Source: Microbacterium profundi (lineage in GTDB: Bacteria; Actinomycetota; Actinomycetes; Actinomycetales; Microbacteriaceae). Taken from it: a stretch of 64,000 nucleotides of DNA. The stretch is taken from the NCBI RefSeq assembly GCF_000763375.1, contig NZ_JPSY01000001.1, positions 620,001 through 684,000 on the forward strand. Direction: 5' to 3'. A program made the translations under genes and the position numbers. The number at the start of each line of letters is the position of its first letter. Within the stretch, counting starts at the first letter, position 1. The notes under the pieces are model-generated. The model had not been told where the DNA came from, ran no database searches, and saw nothing but the letters and a program-made list of their open reading frames with translations. Below, piece by piece: positions 1 through 11,200 of the stretch.

Positions 1-1831
1 CGGCGGGGAGCAGTGCGGTAAGGTCCCACTCGGTCAACGCGACGAGGTCGGGGCCGGCGCCGTTCGGGTCGACCTGCAGGATGTTGTTCTGGTTGACGCC
101 CTTCGCACTGTTGTCGCGCTCGGATGCCACATAGACGAGCCCTTCGGCGTCGGCCGTGATGCCCTCGGTGTCGGGGCCGGCTGCACCGGGTGCGTCGGCA
201 TCCTTCTGGAAGCGCACGCGCTTGCCGTCCGCCCAGCCGTCGACCATCGAGACGGAGCCGTCAGCCGAGGCCTTGAGCTTCCAGATGCGGCCCTCACCGT
301 TGTCGACCGCCCAGAGGAAGGTGCCGTCTGCCGTCTCCTGGACGTCGAGTCCGGAGCTGTCCTCGAGGAACATCGGCGCGGAGTCCAGCACTCGCACGTC
401 GGCGGAGCCGGGCCACGTGGCGAGCTCGAGCTCGCCGCCGTCGTCACCACCGCCCTCGCAGACGTTCACCGCGCCCTTGGTGGACAGCGCGACGTCGATG
501 AACTCGTCGCCGCAGCGCGCCCAGACGCCCTTGGCGTGATCGGCGTAGACGTGCTCGGCGACCGTCTTGCCGTTCGCGTCGCGCACCGTGACGGTGTCGC
601 CGCCGCCGAGGCCGAACTCGAAGTTCGCGGGCTGGTCGAACACGAGGTACCCGCCCGCAGCCAGCACCGTGCCGGCCGGCAGCGGAGTCGTCTCGGCCGC
701 GTGCCCTGCGGGGTCGCTGTCCATCAGGGTCCAGTCGGACATGTCGACGGCCGTCGCGCCGGCGTTGAAGACCTCGACCCAGTCGGTCGCGTCGCCGTTC
801 GACTCGATCTCGTTGATCACGACGTCGGGTGCGACACAGACGTTGGATGCTCCCGGCGTCGGCGTCGCGAGGGCGAACGCCCCTTCGCCGTCGATGCAGC
901 GTGCCAGCGTGGCGGCGGCGAAGTCGCCGTCGATCGCAGCATGGCCTTCCCAGGGGAGAGTGTCGTCGACGAGCGCACCGGAGGTGTCGAACAGACGGAT
1001 GCGGTCGGTGGAGCCGATGCCGATCGGGTCGCGGAACGCCGTCTCGACGCCGCCGACGACACCGATCGTGCCCTCTTCGACGACGAGGAATCCGCCGGCA
1101 TCGAGAGTCGTGCCCGGCGCGAACTGCCAGCGGTGGTCCTCGGAGTTGTCGCGGATCTCGTAGCCGGAGAGGTCGAAGGCCACGTCGCCCGGGTTGTAGA
1201 ACTCCACCCAGTCGGCGGGCTGCGAGTCGACCTCGTTGATCCGGACGGATCCGGCGACCGGTGTCTCAGGCTCCCCAGGCTCCTCGGGCTCTTCCGGGAT
1301 CGCCTCGAACGTGTTCTCCGCGCCCTTGGTCGATGCCGTGGTCAGGCCCCAGACCGGTTCGCCGTCCACATCCTGCGCGCCCCAGCTCGGCACGGCGTGC
1401 ATGCCCTCCGGCCAGGTCGTCTGCAGCAGCGGCTCGGCGCCGTTGGCGTCGCCCGGTGCGAACACGCGCACGCTGTCGCCCTTGCCGAGGCCGAAGTCGA
1501 AGTCGCCCTCACCCGTGTCGGACAGGGTATCGAGGACGAGGTAGCCGCCCGGCGTCACGATCGTTCCTGCGGGGAACTCGTACGGATTCTTCTCGCTGTT
1601 GTCCTGGACGATGTAGCCGCTCAGATCGACGTCGGCATCGGATTCGTTGTAGAACTCGATCCAATCGTCGGGGCTGCCCCCGTTGGAGACGACCTCGTTG
1701 ATCCGGACGCCGAGGGGCGCCGCGGCATCGACGGCAGTGGCGCCGAAGGCGGTGGTGGGAACGGCGAGCAGCAGGGTGGCGCTCATCGCGCACACCGCCG
1801 TCGTCGCGAACCCGCGTTGCAGGCGAGACAT
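1..1831 (-). CDS. Secreted protein with three lamin-tail domains and phytase/SdiA-like domain (3' end off window)
   Basis: The reading frame starts at ATG 1831 (GGAG 5 nt upstream) and runs off the left edge, so the C-terminus is missing. The first about 35 residues form a signal peptide (basic MSRLQR, hydrophobic core, TAFGA). Three lamin-tail-like domains follow at roughly residues 40-150, 185-300 and 310-425; each has an INEV or INEI opening and a WIEFYN/WVEFYN/WVEVFN motif. The last visible part (from about residue 450; motifs SSGLDVQ, DTEGITAD, LVYVASERDN) looks like the SdiA-regulated/esterase-like phytase beta-propeller family. Such proteins are exported and often linked to phosphate or nucleic-acid scavenging, which would suit the neighbouring phosphodiesterase and the nuclease at 8-13 kb. 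The exact substrate cannot be read from the sequence. Confidence 0.8.
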   Translation of the reverse strand, partial: MSRLQRGFATTAVCAMSATLLLAVPTTAFGATAVDAAAPLGVRINEVVSNGGSPDDWIEFYNESDADVDLSGYIVQDNSEKNPYEFPAGTIVTPGGYLVLDTLSDTGEGDFDFGLGKGDSVRVFAPGDANGAEPLLQTTWPEGMHAVPSWGAQDVDGEPVWGLTTASTKGAENTFEAIPEEPEEPGEPETPVAGSVRINEVDSQPADWVEFYNPGDVAFDLSGYEIRDNSEDHRWQFAPGTTLDAGGFLVVEEGTIGVVGGVETAFRDPIGIGSTDRIRLFDTSGALVDDTLPWEGHAAIDGDFAAATLARCIDGEGAFALATPTPGASNVCVAPDVVINEIESNGDATDWVEVFNAGATAVDMSDWTLMDSDPAGHAAETTPLPAGTVLAAGGYLVFDQPANFEFGLGGGDTVTVRDANGKTVAEHVYADHAKGVWARCGDEFIDVALSTKGAVNVCEGGGDDGGELELATWPGSADVRVLDSAPMFLEDSSGLDVQETADGTFLWAVDNGEGRIWKLKASADGSVSMVDGWADGKRVRFQKDADAPGAAGPDTEGITADAEGLVYVASERDNSAKGVNQNNILQVDPNGAGPDLVALTEWDLTALLPA

Positions 1832-1904
1832 GTGACTCCAGGGGTCAGAAGGGGGGGAACCGGATGGATTCAGACCATCGAGTCGCGCTTAAATTCCTGA
1901 GTCG

Positions 1905-1926
1905 AGAACGTGTACGCGGAGTGAAC
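1905..1926 (-). promoter_or_regulatory. Candidate PHO box upstream of the lamin-tail/phytase-like gene
   Basis: On the minus strand two adjacent 11-mers, GTTCACTCCGC and GTACACGTTCT, share the GTnCAC start expected of actinobacterial PhoP direct-repeat boxes (Streptomyces consensus begins GTTCACC). They lie about 75-95 nt before the ATG at 1831 in the same orientation. The second unit is degenerate, so this is an inference. Confidence 0.3.
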
Positions 1927-1970
1927 GGGCCATGTCCGGCGGACGCTCGGATGCGAGCGCCCGAACACAG

Positions 1971-2957
1971 TCAGCGGCGGAAGAACGCGACGCCGAGATC
2001 AGGATGATCGACGAAGACACCGTCGATACCGGCATCCGCCAACACAGCCCACTCCGCTTCGTAGTCGCCGAACGCCGCCTTGCCGCCCTCGCCGCGGAAC
2101 TCGGCGGCGAGGAACGAGTTCTCCGGACGCGCCGTCCAGGTGAACACCTTCAATCCCCTGGCGTGCGCATCCGCGACGATCGTGCTGCCCTTGGCCAGCA
2201 GCATCCGCTTGTTGACGCTGACGCCGTCGACCTTGCCGACCAGCGCGTCCAGCCCCTGCGGTGCGACCGTCTCCTTGTAGGTCGCGGCCGCCTTGCCCTG
2301 TGCGACGAGCTGATCGTAAGGACGACCGGATGCCTCGATCAGATAGATGTACGAGGCGGGGATGCCCATCGCCCGCAGCCGGGCGAGCACCGTCGACTCG
2401 AAAGCCTCGATGATCAGGGGAAGTTCGCCGTCGGCCCAGCCCGCCGATCGGAGGTCCCTGACGATCATGGACGCCAGATCCAGACCGATGCTCTCGAAGT
2501 AGGTGGCGTGCTTGATCTCCAGCACGACGCCGATCTCCCGGCCGTGTTCGGCAGAGCCCGCGCGCACGAGGTCGAGCAGGTCCGTCAGGCGCAGCACGCC
2601 CTGCTTTCCGTCGAACGTCGCACTGGTCGTGCGCACGGCCGGAATCCGCTCCGTCGTGCGCAGGGTCGCGATTTCGTCCCAGGTGAAGTCCTCGGTGAAC
2701 CAGCCCGTCAGCGCCTGCCCGTCGACACGCTTGGTCGTCTTGCGGTCGGCGAACTCGGGGCGGTGCGCCACATCGGTGGTGCCCGATATCTCGTTCTCGT
2801 GACGGACGACCAGCACGCCGTCCTTCGTCGCGACGATGTCCGGCTCCACAGCGTCCACCCCCATCGCGAGGGCGAGTTCATACGAAGACCTGCTGTGCTC
2901 GGGGCGGTAGCCAGGGGCTCCGCGATGACCGATGACGAGTGGAGACCTCCTGGGCAT
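1971..2957 (-). CDS. Glycerophosphodiester phosphodiesterase
   Basis: A 328-residue protein of the GDPD TIM-barrel family, which hydrolyses glycerophosphodiesters to glycerol 3-phosphate and an alcohol. Hallmarks are the HRG motif at residues 11-13 (IGHRGAPGYRPEH), the metal-binding E38-x-D40 (VEPDIV), H53, and a C-terminal DGVFVDHPD segment. There is no convincing signal peptide, so it is probably cytoplasmic or released by another route. The frame stays open further upstream, but ATG 2957 is chosen because family homology begins there and TACGCT sits 6 nt before it, the pattern of a leaderless promoter. It diverges from the Bax-inhibitor gene. Activity is well supported; the preferred substrate is unknown. 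Confidence 0.9.
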   Translation of the reverse strand: MPRRSPLVIGHRGAPGYRPEHSRSSYELALAMGVDAVEPDIVATKDGVLVVRHENEISGTTDVAHRPEFADRKTTKRVDGQALTGWFTEDFTWDEIATLRTTERIPAVRTTSATFDGKQGVLRLTDLLDLVRAGSAEHGREIGVVLEIKHATYFESIGLDLASMIVRDLRSAGWADGELPLIIEAFESTVLARLRAMGIPASYIYLIEASGRPYDQLVAQGKAAATYKETVAPQGLDALVGKVDGVSVNKRMLLAKGSTIVADAHARGLKVFTWTARPENSFLAAEFRGEGGKAAFGDYEAEWAVLADAGIDGVFVDHPDLGVAFFRR

Positions 2958-3046
2958 GCTCACAGCGTAGAACACACCCTTACATGCCGATGCACCGGTA
3001 TCGTGGAGGAAAGCGACCTTGAAACCCGTTCGGAGTGAGGCCCACC

Positions 3047-3949
3047 ATGAGCAATTTCGCATTCAACAACCCGGCGTTCCAGAAGCAGGATCCGCGGAAC
3101 GTCGCGACCTATCCCGGCGCCGCCGGCGCCCAGGGCGCGCAGACCGCATCGCTCGCGCAAGCGGGCATGGATGCTGCCGCGAACGCGCAGCTCGAAGGCA
3201 TGTACGCCGCGCCGCCGGCCGGTTCCATCGAGACCGACCGCATGAGCGTCGAGGACACCGTCTGGAAGACCGCAGGCCTGTTCGCGATCCTTCTCGTCAC
3301 GGCAGTCGTCGGCTGGGTGTGGACACTGGGCGGCGTCAGCGTCGACCCGACCGCTGGCGTATCGATGCTTCCGATGATCGTCGGCGCCCTCGGCGGCTTC
3401 GTGCTCGCCATGATCATCACCTTCACCTCCCGCAAGAAGGTGCGCCCGGCGCTGATCTTCGCCTACGCGGCATTCGAGGGTGTGTTCGTCGGTGGTATCT
3501 CGGCGTTCTTCGAGCTTCTCTACCCCGGCATCGTCGTACAGGCGACGCTCGCGACGGTCGCCGTCGTCGGCGTGACTCTGGCGCTCTTCGCGAGCGGCAA
3601 GATCCGCGCATCCGCGAAGATGACCAAGATCTTCATGATCGCGATGGTCGGCTACCTCGTCTTCTCGTTGCTGAACCTCGTGCTCATGTGGACCGGCATC
3701 AACGACAACGCGTTCGGACTGCGCAGCGTCGAGATCATGGGCATTCCGCTCGGCCTGATCATCGGTGTGCTGGTCGTCTTCATGGCGGCATACTCGCTGG
3801 TGCTCGACTTCGACCAGATCCAGCAGGGTGTGCGCAACGGCGCTCCCCGCAAGTACGGCTGGGTCGGCGGTTTCGGCATCATGGTCACGGTCGTCTGGCT
3901 CTACATCGAGATCCTGCGCATCATCGCGATCGCCCGCGGCAGCAACTGA
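3047..3949 (+). CDS. Bax inhibitor-1/YccA family membrane protein
   Basis: A 300-residue protein starting at ATG 3047 after GGAGTGAGG; a GTG 12 nt upstream in the same frame is rejected because it lies inside the ribosome-binding site. Residues 1-75 are a hydrophilic Ala/Gln/Pro-rich tail with the conserved opening SNFAFNNPAF. Seven transmembrane segments follow (about residues 80-295), with the family's FAYAAFEGVFVGGIS and acidic LDFDQIQQG segments. Related BI-1/YccA proteins act as membrane ion or calcium leak channels in stress; a role here is inferred from family only. A strong terminator follows directly, so it is probably monocistronic. Confidence 0.9.
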   Translation: MSNFAFNNPAFQKQDPRNVATYPGAAGAQGAQTASLAQAGMDAAANAQLEGMYAAPPAGSIETDRMSVEDTVWKTAGLFAILLVTAVVGWVWTLGGVSVDPTAGVSMLPMIVGALGGFVLAMIITFTSRKKVRPALIFAYAAFEGVFVGGISAFFELLYPGIVVQATLATVAVVGVTLALFASGKIRASAKMTKIFMIAMVGYLVFSLLNLVLMWTGINDNAFGLRSVEIMGIPLGLIIGVLVVFMAAYSLVLDFDQIQQGVRNGAPRKYGWVGGFGIMVTVVWLYIEILRIIAIARGSN

Positions 3950-3967
3950 CCGCGAGAAGGTCCGCTG

Positions 3968-4000
3968 AAAGGCCCCAGCTCTTCGGAGCCGGGGCCTTTT
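3968..4000 (+). terminator. Intrinsic terminator after the Bax-inhibitor gene
   Basis: The stem AAAGGCCCC pairs with GGGGCCTTT, an inner GCTC/GAGC stem closes on a TTCG tetraloop, and a run of T follows. It begins 18 nt after the stop codon. Confidence 0.9.
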
Positions 4001-4090
4001 CCCATATTCTCGACACGCGCGCAAGGGGGTGGCTTTTGTGCAAAGTGGGGAGCATAGTTGGCTCACCGCTACAGAAAGGGGATTTACATC

Positions 4091-4363
4091 ATGGGTTTCC
4101 TCGCATTTCTTATCCTCGGATTGATCGCCGGAGCGATCGCAAAACTGATCCTGCCCGGTAAGCAGGGTGGCGGCTGGATCGTCACTCTGATTCTCGGTGT
4201 CGTCGGAGCAATCCTCGGCGGCTGGATCGGCGGAATGCTCTTCGGCGTCGGTCTCAACGAGTTCTGGAGCCTGTCCACCTGGCTTCTCGCGATCGGTGGC
4301 GCGATCATCGTGCTGCTGATCTATGGTCTGATCGTCGGCCGTGGCAGCAAGGTCCGCGACTAG
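4091..4363 (+). CDS. GlsB/YeaQ/YmgE family stress-response membrane protein
   Basis: A 90-residue, very hydrophobic protein with three membrane segments separated by Gly-rich turns (FLILGLIAGAIAKLILPG, GWIVTLILGVVGAILGGWIGG, and a C-terminal LLAIGGAIIVLLIYGLIVG), typical of the transglycosylase-associated/GlsB family. These small proteins are induced by stress and may anchor Asp23-type proteins; the molecular role is unsettled. ATG 4091 is preceded by AGAAAGGGGA at normal spacing. The gene has its own 140-bp upstream region and is followed by hairpins at 4376-4457. Confidence 0.88.
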   Translation: MGFLAFLILGLIAGAIAKLILPGKQGGGWIVTLILGVVGAILGGWIGGMLFGVGLNEFWSLSTWLLAIGGAIIVLLIYGLIVGRGSKVRD

Positions 4364-4375
4364 ATCTGACTACTC

Positions 4376-4457
4376 GGAGGCTTTCGCCTCCAGGAGGGCC
4401 CGTTCCCTTTCGTTCCCCGCGAGTCGCGCGGGCGTGGCGAATTCGGAACGGGCCCTC
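4376..4457. terminator. Nested hairpins between converging genes
   Basis: GGAGGC-TTTC-GCCTCC forms a 6-bp hairpin at 4376-4391. GAGGGCCCGTTCC (4394-4406) then pairs perfectly with GGAACGGGCCCTC (4445-4457), with a CCGCG/CGCGG hairpin inside its loop. No clear T-run follows. The position downstream of the GlsB gene and facing the glycosyltransferase gene suggests a bidirectional transcription end. Confidence 0.5.
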
Positions 4458-4580
4458 TCGCGGGAGTACGGGGTGGCACGAGGCGAACACCCCTCGCACC
4501 TTTCCCCGGCTCGCGGGGCCGCGCGAATCCCTCGCGAAGACGTCGAACGGGGAAGACCCGGGTCGGCACCTCGGGAGAAG

Positions 4581-4608
4581 ACTTCTGGAATCAGCCTTCT
4601 GGAATCAG
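4581..4608. repeat. Tandem 14-bp duplication over the glycosyltransferase stop codon
   Basis: ACTTCTGGAATCAG is followed directly by CCTTCTGGAATCAG (13 of 14 identical). The stop codon (complement of TCA at 4605-4607) lies in the copy nearest the gene and the next copy repeats it, so a duplication here leaves the protein end unchanged. Confidence 0.7.
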
Positions 4609-6005
4609 CGGCGGGGTGGTGCGGCGAGGACCTCGCGCACAGTGGCGGCGAACGCCTCGATCGCGCGTTCGGCGCTCCACGCGGATGCCGCGACCGGCGC
4701 CTCCGCAACCAGGCGGGCGTACAGCTCATGGTCGGTGAGAACACTGCGCAGTGCGTCGGCGAGCGCGGCCTCGTCGCCGTCAGGCACGAGGATCCCCCCG
4801 CCGCCCGCCAGCAGGTCGCCTGGCCCGTAGCGCACGTCGTACGAGACCACCGGCACACCGTGCAGCAGAGCCTCGAGGATCGACAGACCCTGGCCCTCGA
4901 ACGCCGTGGACGTGACCACGACAGATGCACGATCGAGCACTCGGCCCGGGGCATCGGTGTGACCGGCGAGCATGACCCGCGAGCGTGCACCGCGCTCGTC
5001 GATCATCGCCTGAAGTGCGTCGTGCTCCGCTCCCCCGCCCCAGATCTCCATGCGGGATCCCGTGACGTCCGCGGCGAGGAACGCACGGATGGAATGGTCG
5101 ATGCGTTTGCCAGGAGCGAGACGTCCGAGCACGACGACGAGGCCGGGTTCGCGCTCGAGCGTGGTCGCGGCGCGCGTCTCGGAATCGGGGGCCGCGTTCG
5201 GGATCACGACGTGGCGAGCGGCGTCGCCGAACCGGGCGACGACGTCATCACGCTGCGTCCTGGTCGGCCATGCCACGGCGTCGAAGCGGTCGGCGAGCGC
5301 GAACCAGCGCGTCCACAGGGCGTTCATCGCGGCATCCGGCGTGTAGGGCGCCTCGAGGTGCATCGTGTGGATCGTGTGGATGACGCGCACGCGCGGGTCG
5401 TCCCAGTCGGCGATCAGCTCGCCGAGCTGTCGCGACTCGCAGACGACCACGAGCGGCCGCCCGTCGAACGCCGCAGCGACATGCCGAAGCCACGCGTTGT
5501 ACAGGCCCCGGAAGCCGGCGACCCCGCCGATCACCTGCGCCGTCTCGTCGTAGACGAGCACCGGCTCCTCCGTGAGGTGCCAGTCCGGGTTGCCAGGGAT
5601 CACCGGGAGAGCTGCGAACGGCCGATTCTCCGCATCGCGCAGCACGCGATACTCGCGCTCAGCGAGGCGCGTCGACAGGTCTGCGGATGCCGCTTCGCGC
5701 AGCCACACGGCCGCGCCGCCGTCAGGGGACGCCGCCTCGTCGAACAGGTTGCGCATGCGCGCAGGGTCTGCGACTGCCCCGCGCCGCGCGAACGTCGCCC
5801 GATGCGTGGCGTGAGTCGCAGCATCCGCTGGATCGAAGGTGAGCAGCAGCGGCCCCGCACCCTCGGCGGCGCCTGCAGCCGCGAGCTGCATCGCACGCGA
5901 CAGCGTCGCGATCGTGTAGCCCCCGTCGAGGTCGGGGACCAGCCGACTGGAGAGCACGATGTACTCCGCATCCGGCAGTGCGGAATCTAGCGCGATTCCG
6001 CCCAC
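4605..6005 (-). CDS. GT4-type glycosyltransferase, TagE/TarM-like
   Basis: A 466-residue GT-B glycosyltransferase. The C-terminal half carries the GT4 nucleotide-sugar site: VVVLGRLAPGKRIDHSI near residue 285, an E-x7-E motif (FEGQGLSILEALLHG) near 385, and SYDVRYGPGDLL shortly after. HTIHTMHLEAPYTP near 200 and the layout resemble the TagE/TarM enzymes that glycosylate poly(glycerol- or ribitol-phosphate) teichoic acids; the acceptor here is inferred. GTG 6005 begins 1 nt after the guaA stop with GGGAG at good spacing, so translation is probably coupled to guaA. An in-frame ATG at 6047 would overlap guaA by 41 nt and is less likely. Confidence 0.8.
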   Translation of the reverse strand: MGGIALDSALPDAEYIVLSSRLVPDLDGGYTIATLSRAMQLAAAGAAEGAGPLLLTFDPADAATHATHRATFARRGAVADPARMRNLFDEAASPDGGAAVWLREAASADLSTRLAEREYRVLRDAENRPFAALPVIPGNPDWHLTEEPVLVYDETAQVIGGVAGFRGLYNAWLRHVAAAFDGRPLVVVCESRQLGELIADWDDPRVRVIHTIHTMHLEAPYTPDAAMNALWTRWFALADRFDAVAWPTRTQRDDVVARFGDAARHVVIPNAAPDSETRAATTLEREPGLVVVLGRLAPGKRIDHSIRAFLAADVTGSRMEIWGGGAEHDALQAMIDERGARSRVMLAGHTDAPGRVLDRASVVVTSTAFEGQGLSILEALLHGVPVVSYDVRYGPGDLLAGGGGILVPDGDEAALADALRSVLTDHELYARLVAEAPVAASAWSAERAIEAFAATVREVLAAPPRR

Positions 6006-6006
6006 G

Positions 6007-7580
<1,574 letters not shown>

Positions 7581-7584
<4 letters not shown>

Positions 7585-8099
7585 CGCGCTGCCTCCTGGC
7601 TTTCTGATGCCTCGGCGGCGACTGCCGCCTCACGCGATGCGAGATACGCCTTGACCTCGCGAGAGACCTTGGCCTCCATGATGAAGGAGAGCGCGGGGAT
7701 GACGCCGCCGAGAGCGAGCATGACGAAGCGGCTGAACGGCCACCGCATCAGGCTCCACAGGCGGAACGCGGAGAAGAGGTAAACGACGTAGAACCAGCCG
7801 TGCGTGACGAGGATGAGCAGAGACAGGTTCGCTCCGTCCCCCACTGAGATGAGCTCGCAGCCCATGCCGCCGGGCACGAACAGCGAGAACCACTGGCATC
7901 CGTCGCCGACGATGACCGGAGCGAACCAGAGGAAGCCGCCAGAGCCGCCGGCGATCAGCTCCACGTGGATCGGGCTGTACTTCAGGATCATCTCGGCCAG
8001 CAGCAGAAGCAGCATGACACCGGTGATGATCGACGCGATCTGATAGAACTTCAGCGCCCCACGGATCTTCGGAAAGGAGGCAGCTTTCGGTTCTGGCAT
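7581..8099 (-). CDS. DUF3817 integral membrane protein
   Basis: A 172-residue protein with about four membrane segments: one near residues 20-37 ([18 protein letters not shown]), one in the middle ([20 protein letters not shown]) and one near 130-150. HGWFYVVYL and the basic [13 protein letters not shown] segment are typical of the actinobacterial DUF3817 family, often encoded next to guaA; its function is unknown. ATG 8099 is preceded by TAGACT at 7 nt, a leaderless-type promoter, and therefore probably heads the DUF3817-guaA-glycosyltransferase operon. The frame is open upstream but lacks homology there. Confidence 0.85.
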
Positions 8100-8197
8100 G
8101 CAGTCAAGTCTACCCGGGGTCGCGCAGGGGTTCCGGCGCCCCCGATCGAGCCGGCGGGCAAGGCGCTCGACGAGGCGGGCAAGGCGCTGCACACGGC

Positions 8198-8229
8198 GGA
8201 GGCCGCCGGGATCACTCCCGGCGGCCTCC
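8198..8229 (-). terminator. Long perfect hairpin after the nuclease gene
   Basis: A 14-bp perfect stem GGAGGCCGCCGGGA/TCCCGGCGGCCTCC closes on a 4-nt loop. It lies 20 nt past the stop of the large nuclease gene, between it and the next gene on the same strand. No long T-run follows. Confidence 0.75.
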
Positions 8230-8249
8230 TTGTATCAGCGGTTCAGCGG

Positions 8250-11200
8250 TCAGAACCAGCCGGTGATGAGGCCCCACAGCCAGTCGAGGACGTCTCGTAC
8301 GACACCCCCGCCGTTGCCGTTGCCGTTGCCGCGGTTGACGGTGACCGTGCCGGTGGCCTGGTCGCCGTCCTCCTGAGCGACGATGACCGTGTACTTACCG
8401 GCATCCGTCTTCTTGGGGACTGTGACCGAGCTGGTGAAGGTGCCGTCCTCGTTCACGACCGCGGTGCCGAGGTCGATGACCTTGCCCTTCTTCGACTCGA
8501 GCGAGATCGCGACCGTCTCGCCGGGCTCGAAGTCCGCACCGGTCACGGTGAGGTTCTTGCCTGCGCTGACCGTCTTCGCCCCGACCTCGACGGTGCCGAC
8601 GAATTCGCCGCCGCCGTCCTCGCCGGTGATCGTGAACGGCACCTGCACGCTCGTACCGTCCGCGGTGGCGACGGTGAGCTGCTGCTCTCCGGTCACGCCC
8701 TCCGGAACAGTGAACGTCAGGCTCGCACGCCCCGCCTCGTCCGTGGTGTTGATGATCGTCGGGTCGACGGCGCCCGTGGCGAGAACCGTGTCTCCGAGCG
8801 AGACGCTGACCTCGGCCGGTGCGGGGTCTCCCCCGCTGAACGCGAGCGACGACAGGTCGATCGTGACCTGATCGCCGGCGCTGTAGCCATCGGCATCCGC
8901 AGCACTGAGCGTCGCACCGACCGCGCGCTGGGCGAGGTCGGGCGAAGCCGTGCCGTTGGCGTCGAACCAGTCGACCATCGACTGCAGGTCGATCTTGCCG
9001 GTGTCGGCCTTGCCAGTGCCCTCAGCGAAGGTGAAGAAGTTGTCTCCACCGGCCGCGAGGAACGAGTTCGCCGCGACGACGTATGACGCCGCAGGATCGA
9101 TCGGCTCGCCGTTCAGGGTGATCGAGGTGATCCTCTCCCCTGCCGCGGCCGTCGGGTCGTACGTGTACTGCAGACCCTCCGAGAGACCGAGCTTCAGGAA
9201 CGGACGGCTCGCACCCGCCGGCTGCCACTGCTCCTCCAGCACGCCCTTGAGCTGCGCACCGGTGAGGTTCAGCGTGACCAGCGTGTTGGCGAACGGCTGC
9301 ACCGTCGCCGCCTCGCGGAACGTGACGTTGCCGTCGGCATCCTGTCCGCCGGTGCCCGCGTACGTCAGGTTCGCCCTGATGCCGCCCGGGTTCATGATCG
9401 CGATGTCCGCGCCGGTCGCCCACTTGTGCACGTCAGCGACGAAGTTGCCGATGGTCGACTCGCCACCGCGGTTCTCCGCACCGTCGCTCTGAAGCGCACG
9501 GTTGAAGTCGCCGGTGATCGCACCGACCGACTCCGCACCGAGGATGTCGGCCTCGGCCTTGGCCGCATCGACGATCGCCTGCACATCGCCGTCGGCGTCG
9601 TACAGCGGTGTGATGACGTCCTTGCCGGTGACCGGGTCCTTCTCGGTCTTCGTCAGCGGCTTGATCTCGTTCGAGATCGAGAGCAGCTCCTTCGTCTCCG
9701 GGTCGACCTGCAGGTTCATCAGACCGAAGTTCTCGCCGTACTTCCCCGCCGAGATGACCGGACGGCCGTCGATGACCTGGTTGTACGCGAGGTGGGTGTG
9801 CGCCGAGACGATCGCGCTGACGCTGTCATCGACACCGGCGACGATCTCGCCCAGTGCTGATTCCGGCGTGATGCTCGAGGCGTCCGTGGACGTGGCGCCC
9901 TCGTGCACGAGGAGGACCAGCACATCGGCCTCGCCGTTGGCGCTGTCGCCGTCGGTGAGGTCGTCGGCGACGGCGTTGACCGAGTCGACGATGCCGCGCA
10001 CCTCGAGATCGGAGATGCCCTCGGGCGAGACGAGCGAGTCGAGTTCTTCGGTCACTGCACCGATGAAGCCGACCCGCACACCGTCGAGCTCCTTGACCCA
10101 TGCCGGTGCGAGTGCTGTCTCACCTGTCTCGGTGAGGAACACGTTCGAGGAGGTGTACTCCCAGTCCGCACGATCCTGCACGCGATCGCGCAGGTCTTCC
10201 CAACCCTGGTCGAACTCGTGGTTGCCGGCCGCGCTCACATCGAGACCGGCGGCGTTGAGCGCATCGATCGTCGGGTTGTCGTCGTTGATGAACGACGTGA
10301 ACGTGGACGCTCCGATGAGGTCACCGGCGGCGGCGAACACCGTGTTCGGGTTCGCATCGCGCACCGACTTCACCGCGCCTGCGAGCACCGCGGCACCTGC
10401 CGCGACGCCATCGGCCTCGATACGGCCGTGGAAGTCGTTGATCGTGGCGATGTCGATGCTCACCGGCGGGATCTCGCTGGAGACGCCGACGATCACCGGG
10501 TCGTGATCGCTGGCGCGGAACGGCGTGCCCGACTCGGCTGCGCCGAACGAGTAGCCGCGGTCGCTCCACTCCGCCGCGTTGATCCCCCACACTTCCGCGC
10601 CGGTGACCGACTCGGTGAGTGAAGGCGATGCGATCGCGTGGTCGAGCGAGCCGAGCTCGCCGTCGAACGTGTAGGTGTACTGGCCTGCGGCCTTCGCCGG
10701 CACGAGGTCGGTCCAGCCGGCCTGTGCGAATACGTCGATCGGGTCTTCCTGACCGTAGGCGTTGAAGTCGCCGAGCAGCAGGATGTCTTCGCTACCGCTG
10801 GTCTCTGCCAGCGTCTCGGTGAACCCGAGCAGCGACTGCGCCTGGGCGGTGCGGTCGGCGTTGAACCGGCCCTGACCATCGGCCGGCTCATCGCCGTCGC
10901 CTGACTTCGACTTGAAGTGGTTGGCCACGACCGAGACGATCTTGCCGTCGAGGTCGAAGGTCTGCGCGATCGGCTCGCGGGCGTTGCCCCACACGGTCTC
11001 GTCGACCACTGTGGCGCTGTCGCCGACGGGAGTGACGGCATCCGTCTTGTAGATGATCGCGTTCGTGATCACATCGGTGTCGGTGCTCAGCAGCGCCTCG
11101 GGTGTCGGGACGAAGTCCCACACATCCGAGCCGGCATCCGCGTTGAGACCGTCGACCAGGTCGGCGAGCGCCGTGTCGACCGGCTTGCCGAAGCGGACCG

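Noticed and set aside
536..1900. Long plus-strand frames over the lamin-tail gene
   Set aside because: The opposite strand carries clear secreted-protein domains; the plus-strand translations are compositionally biased shadows.
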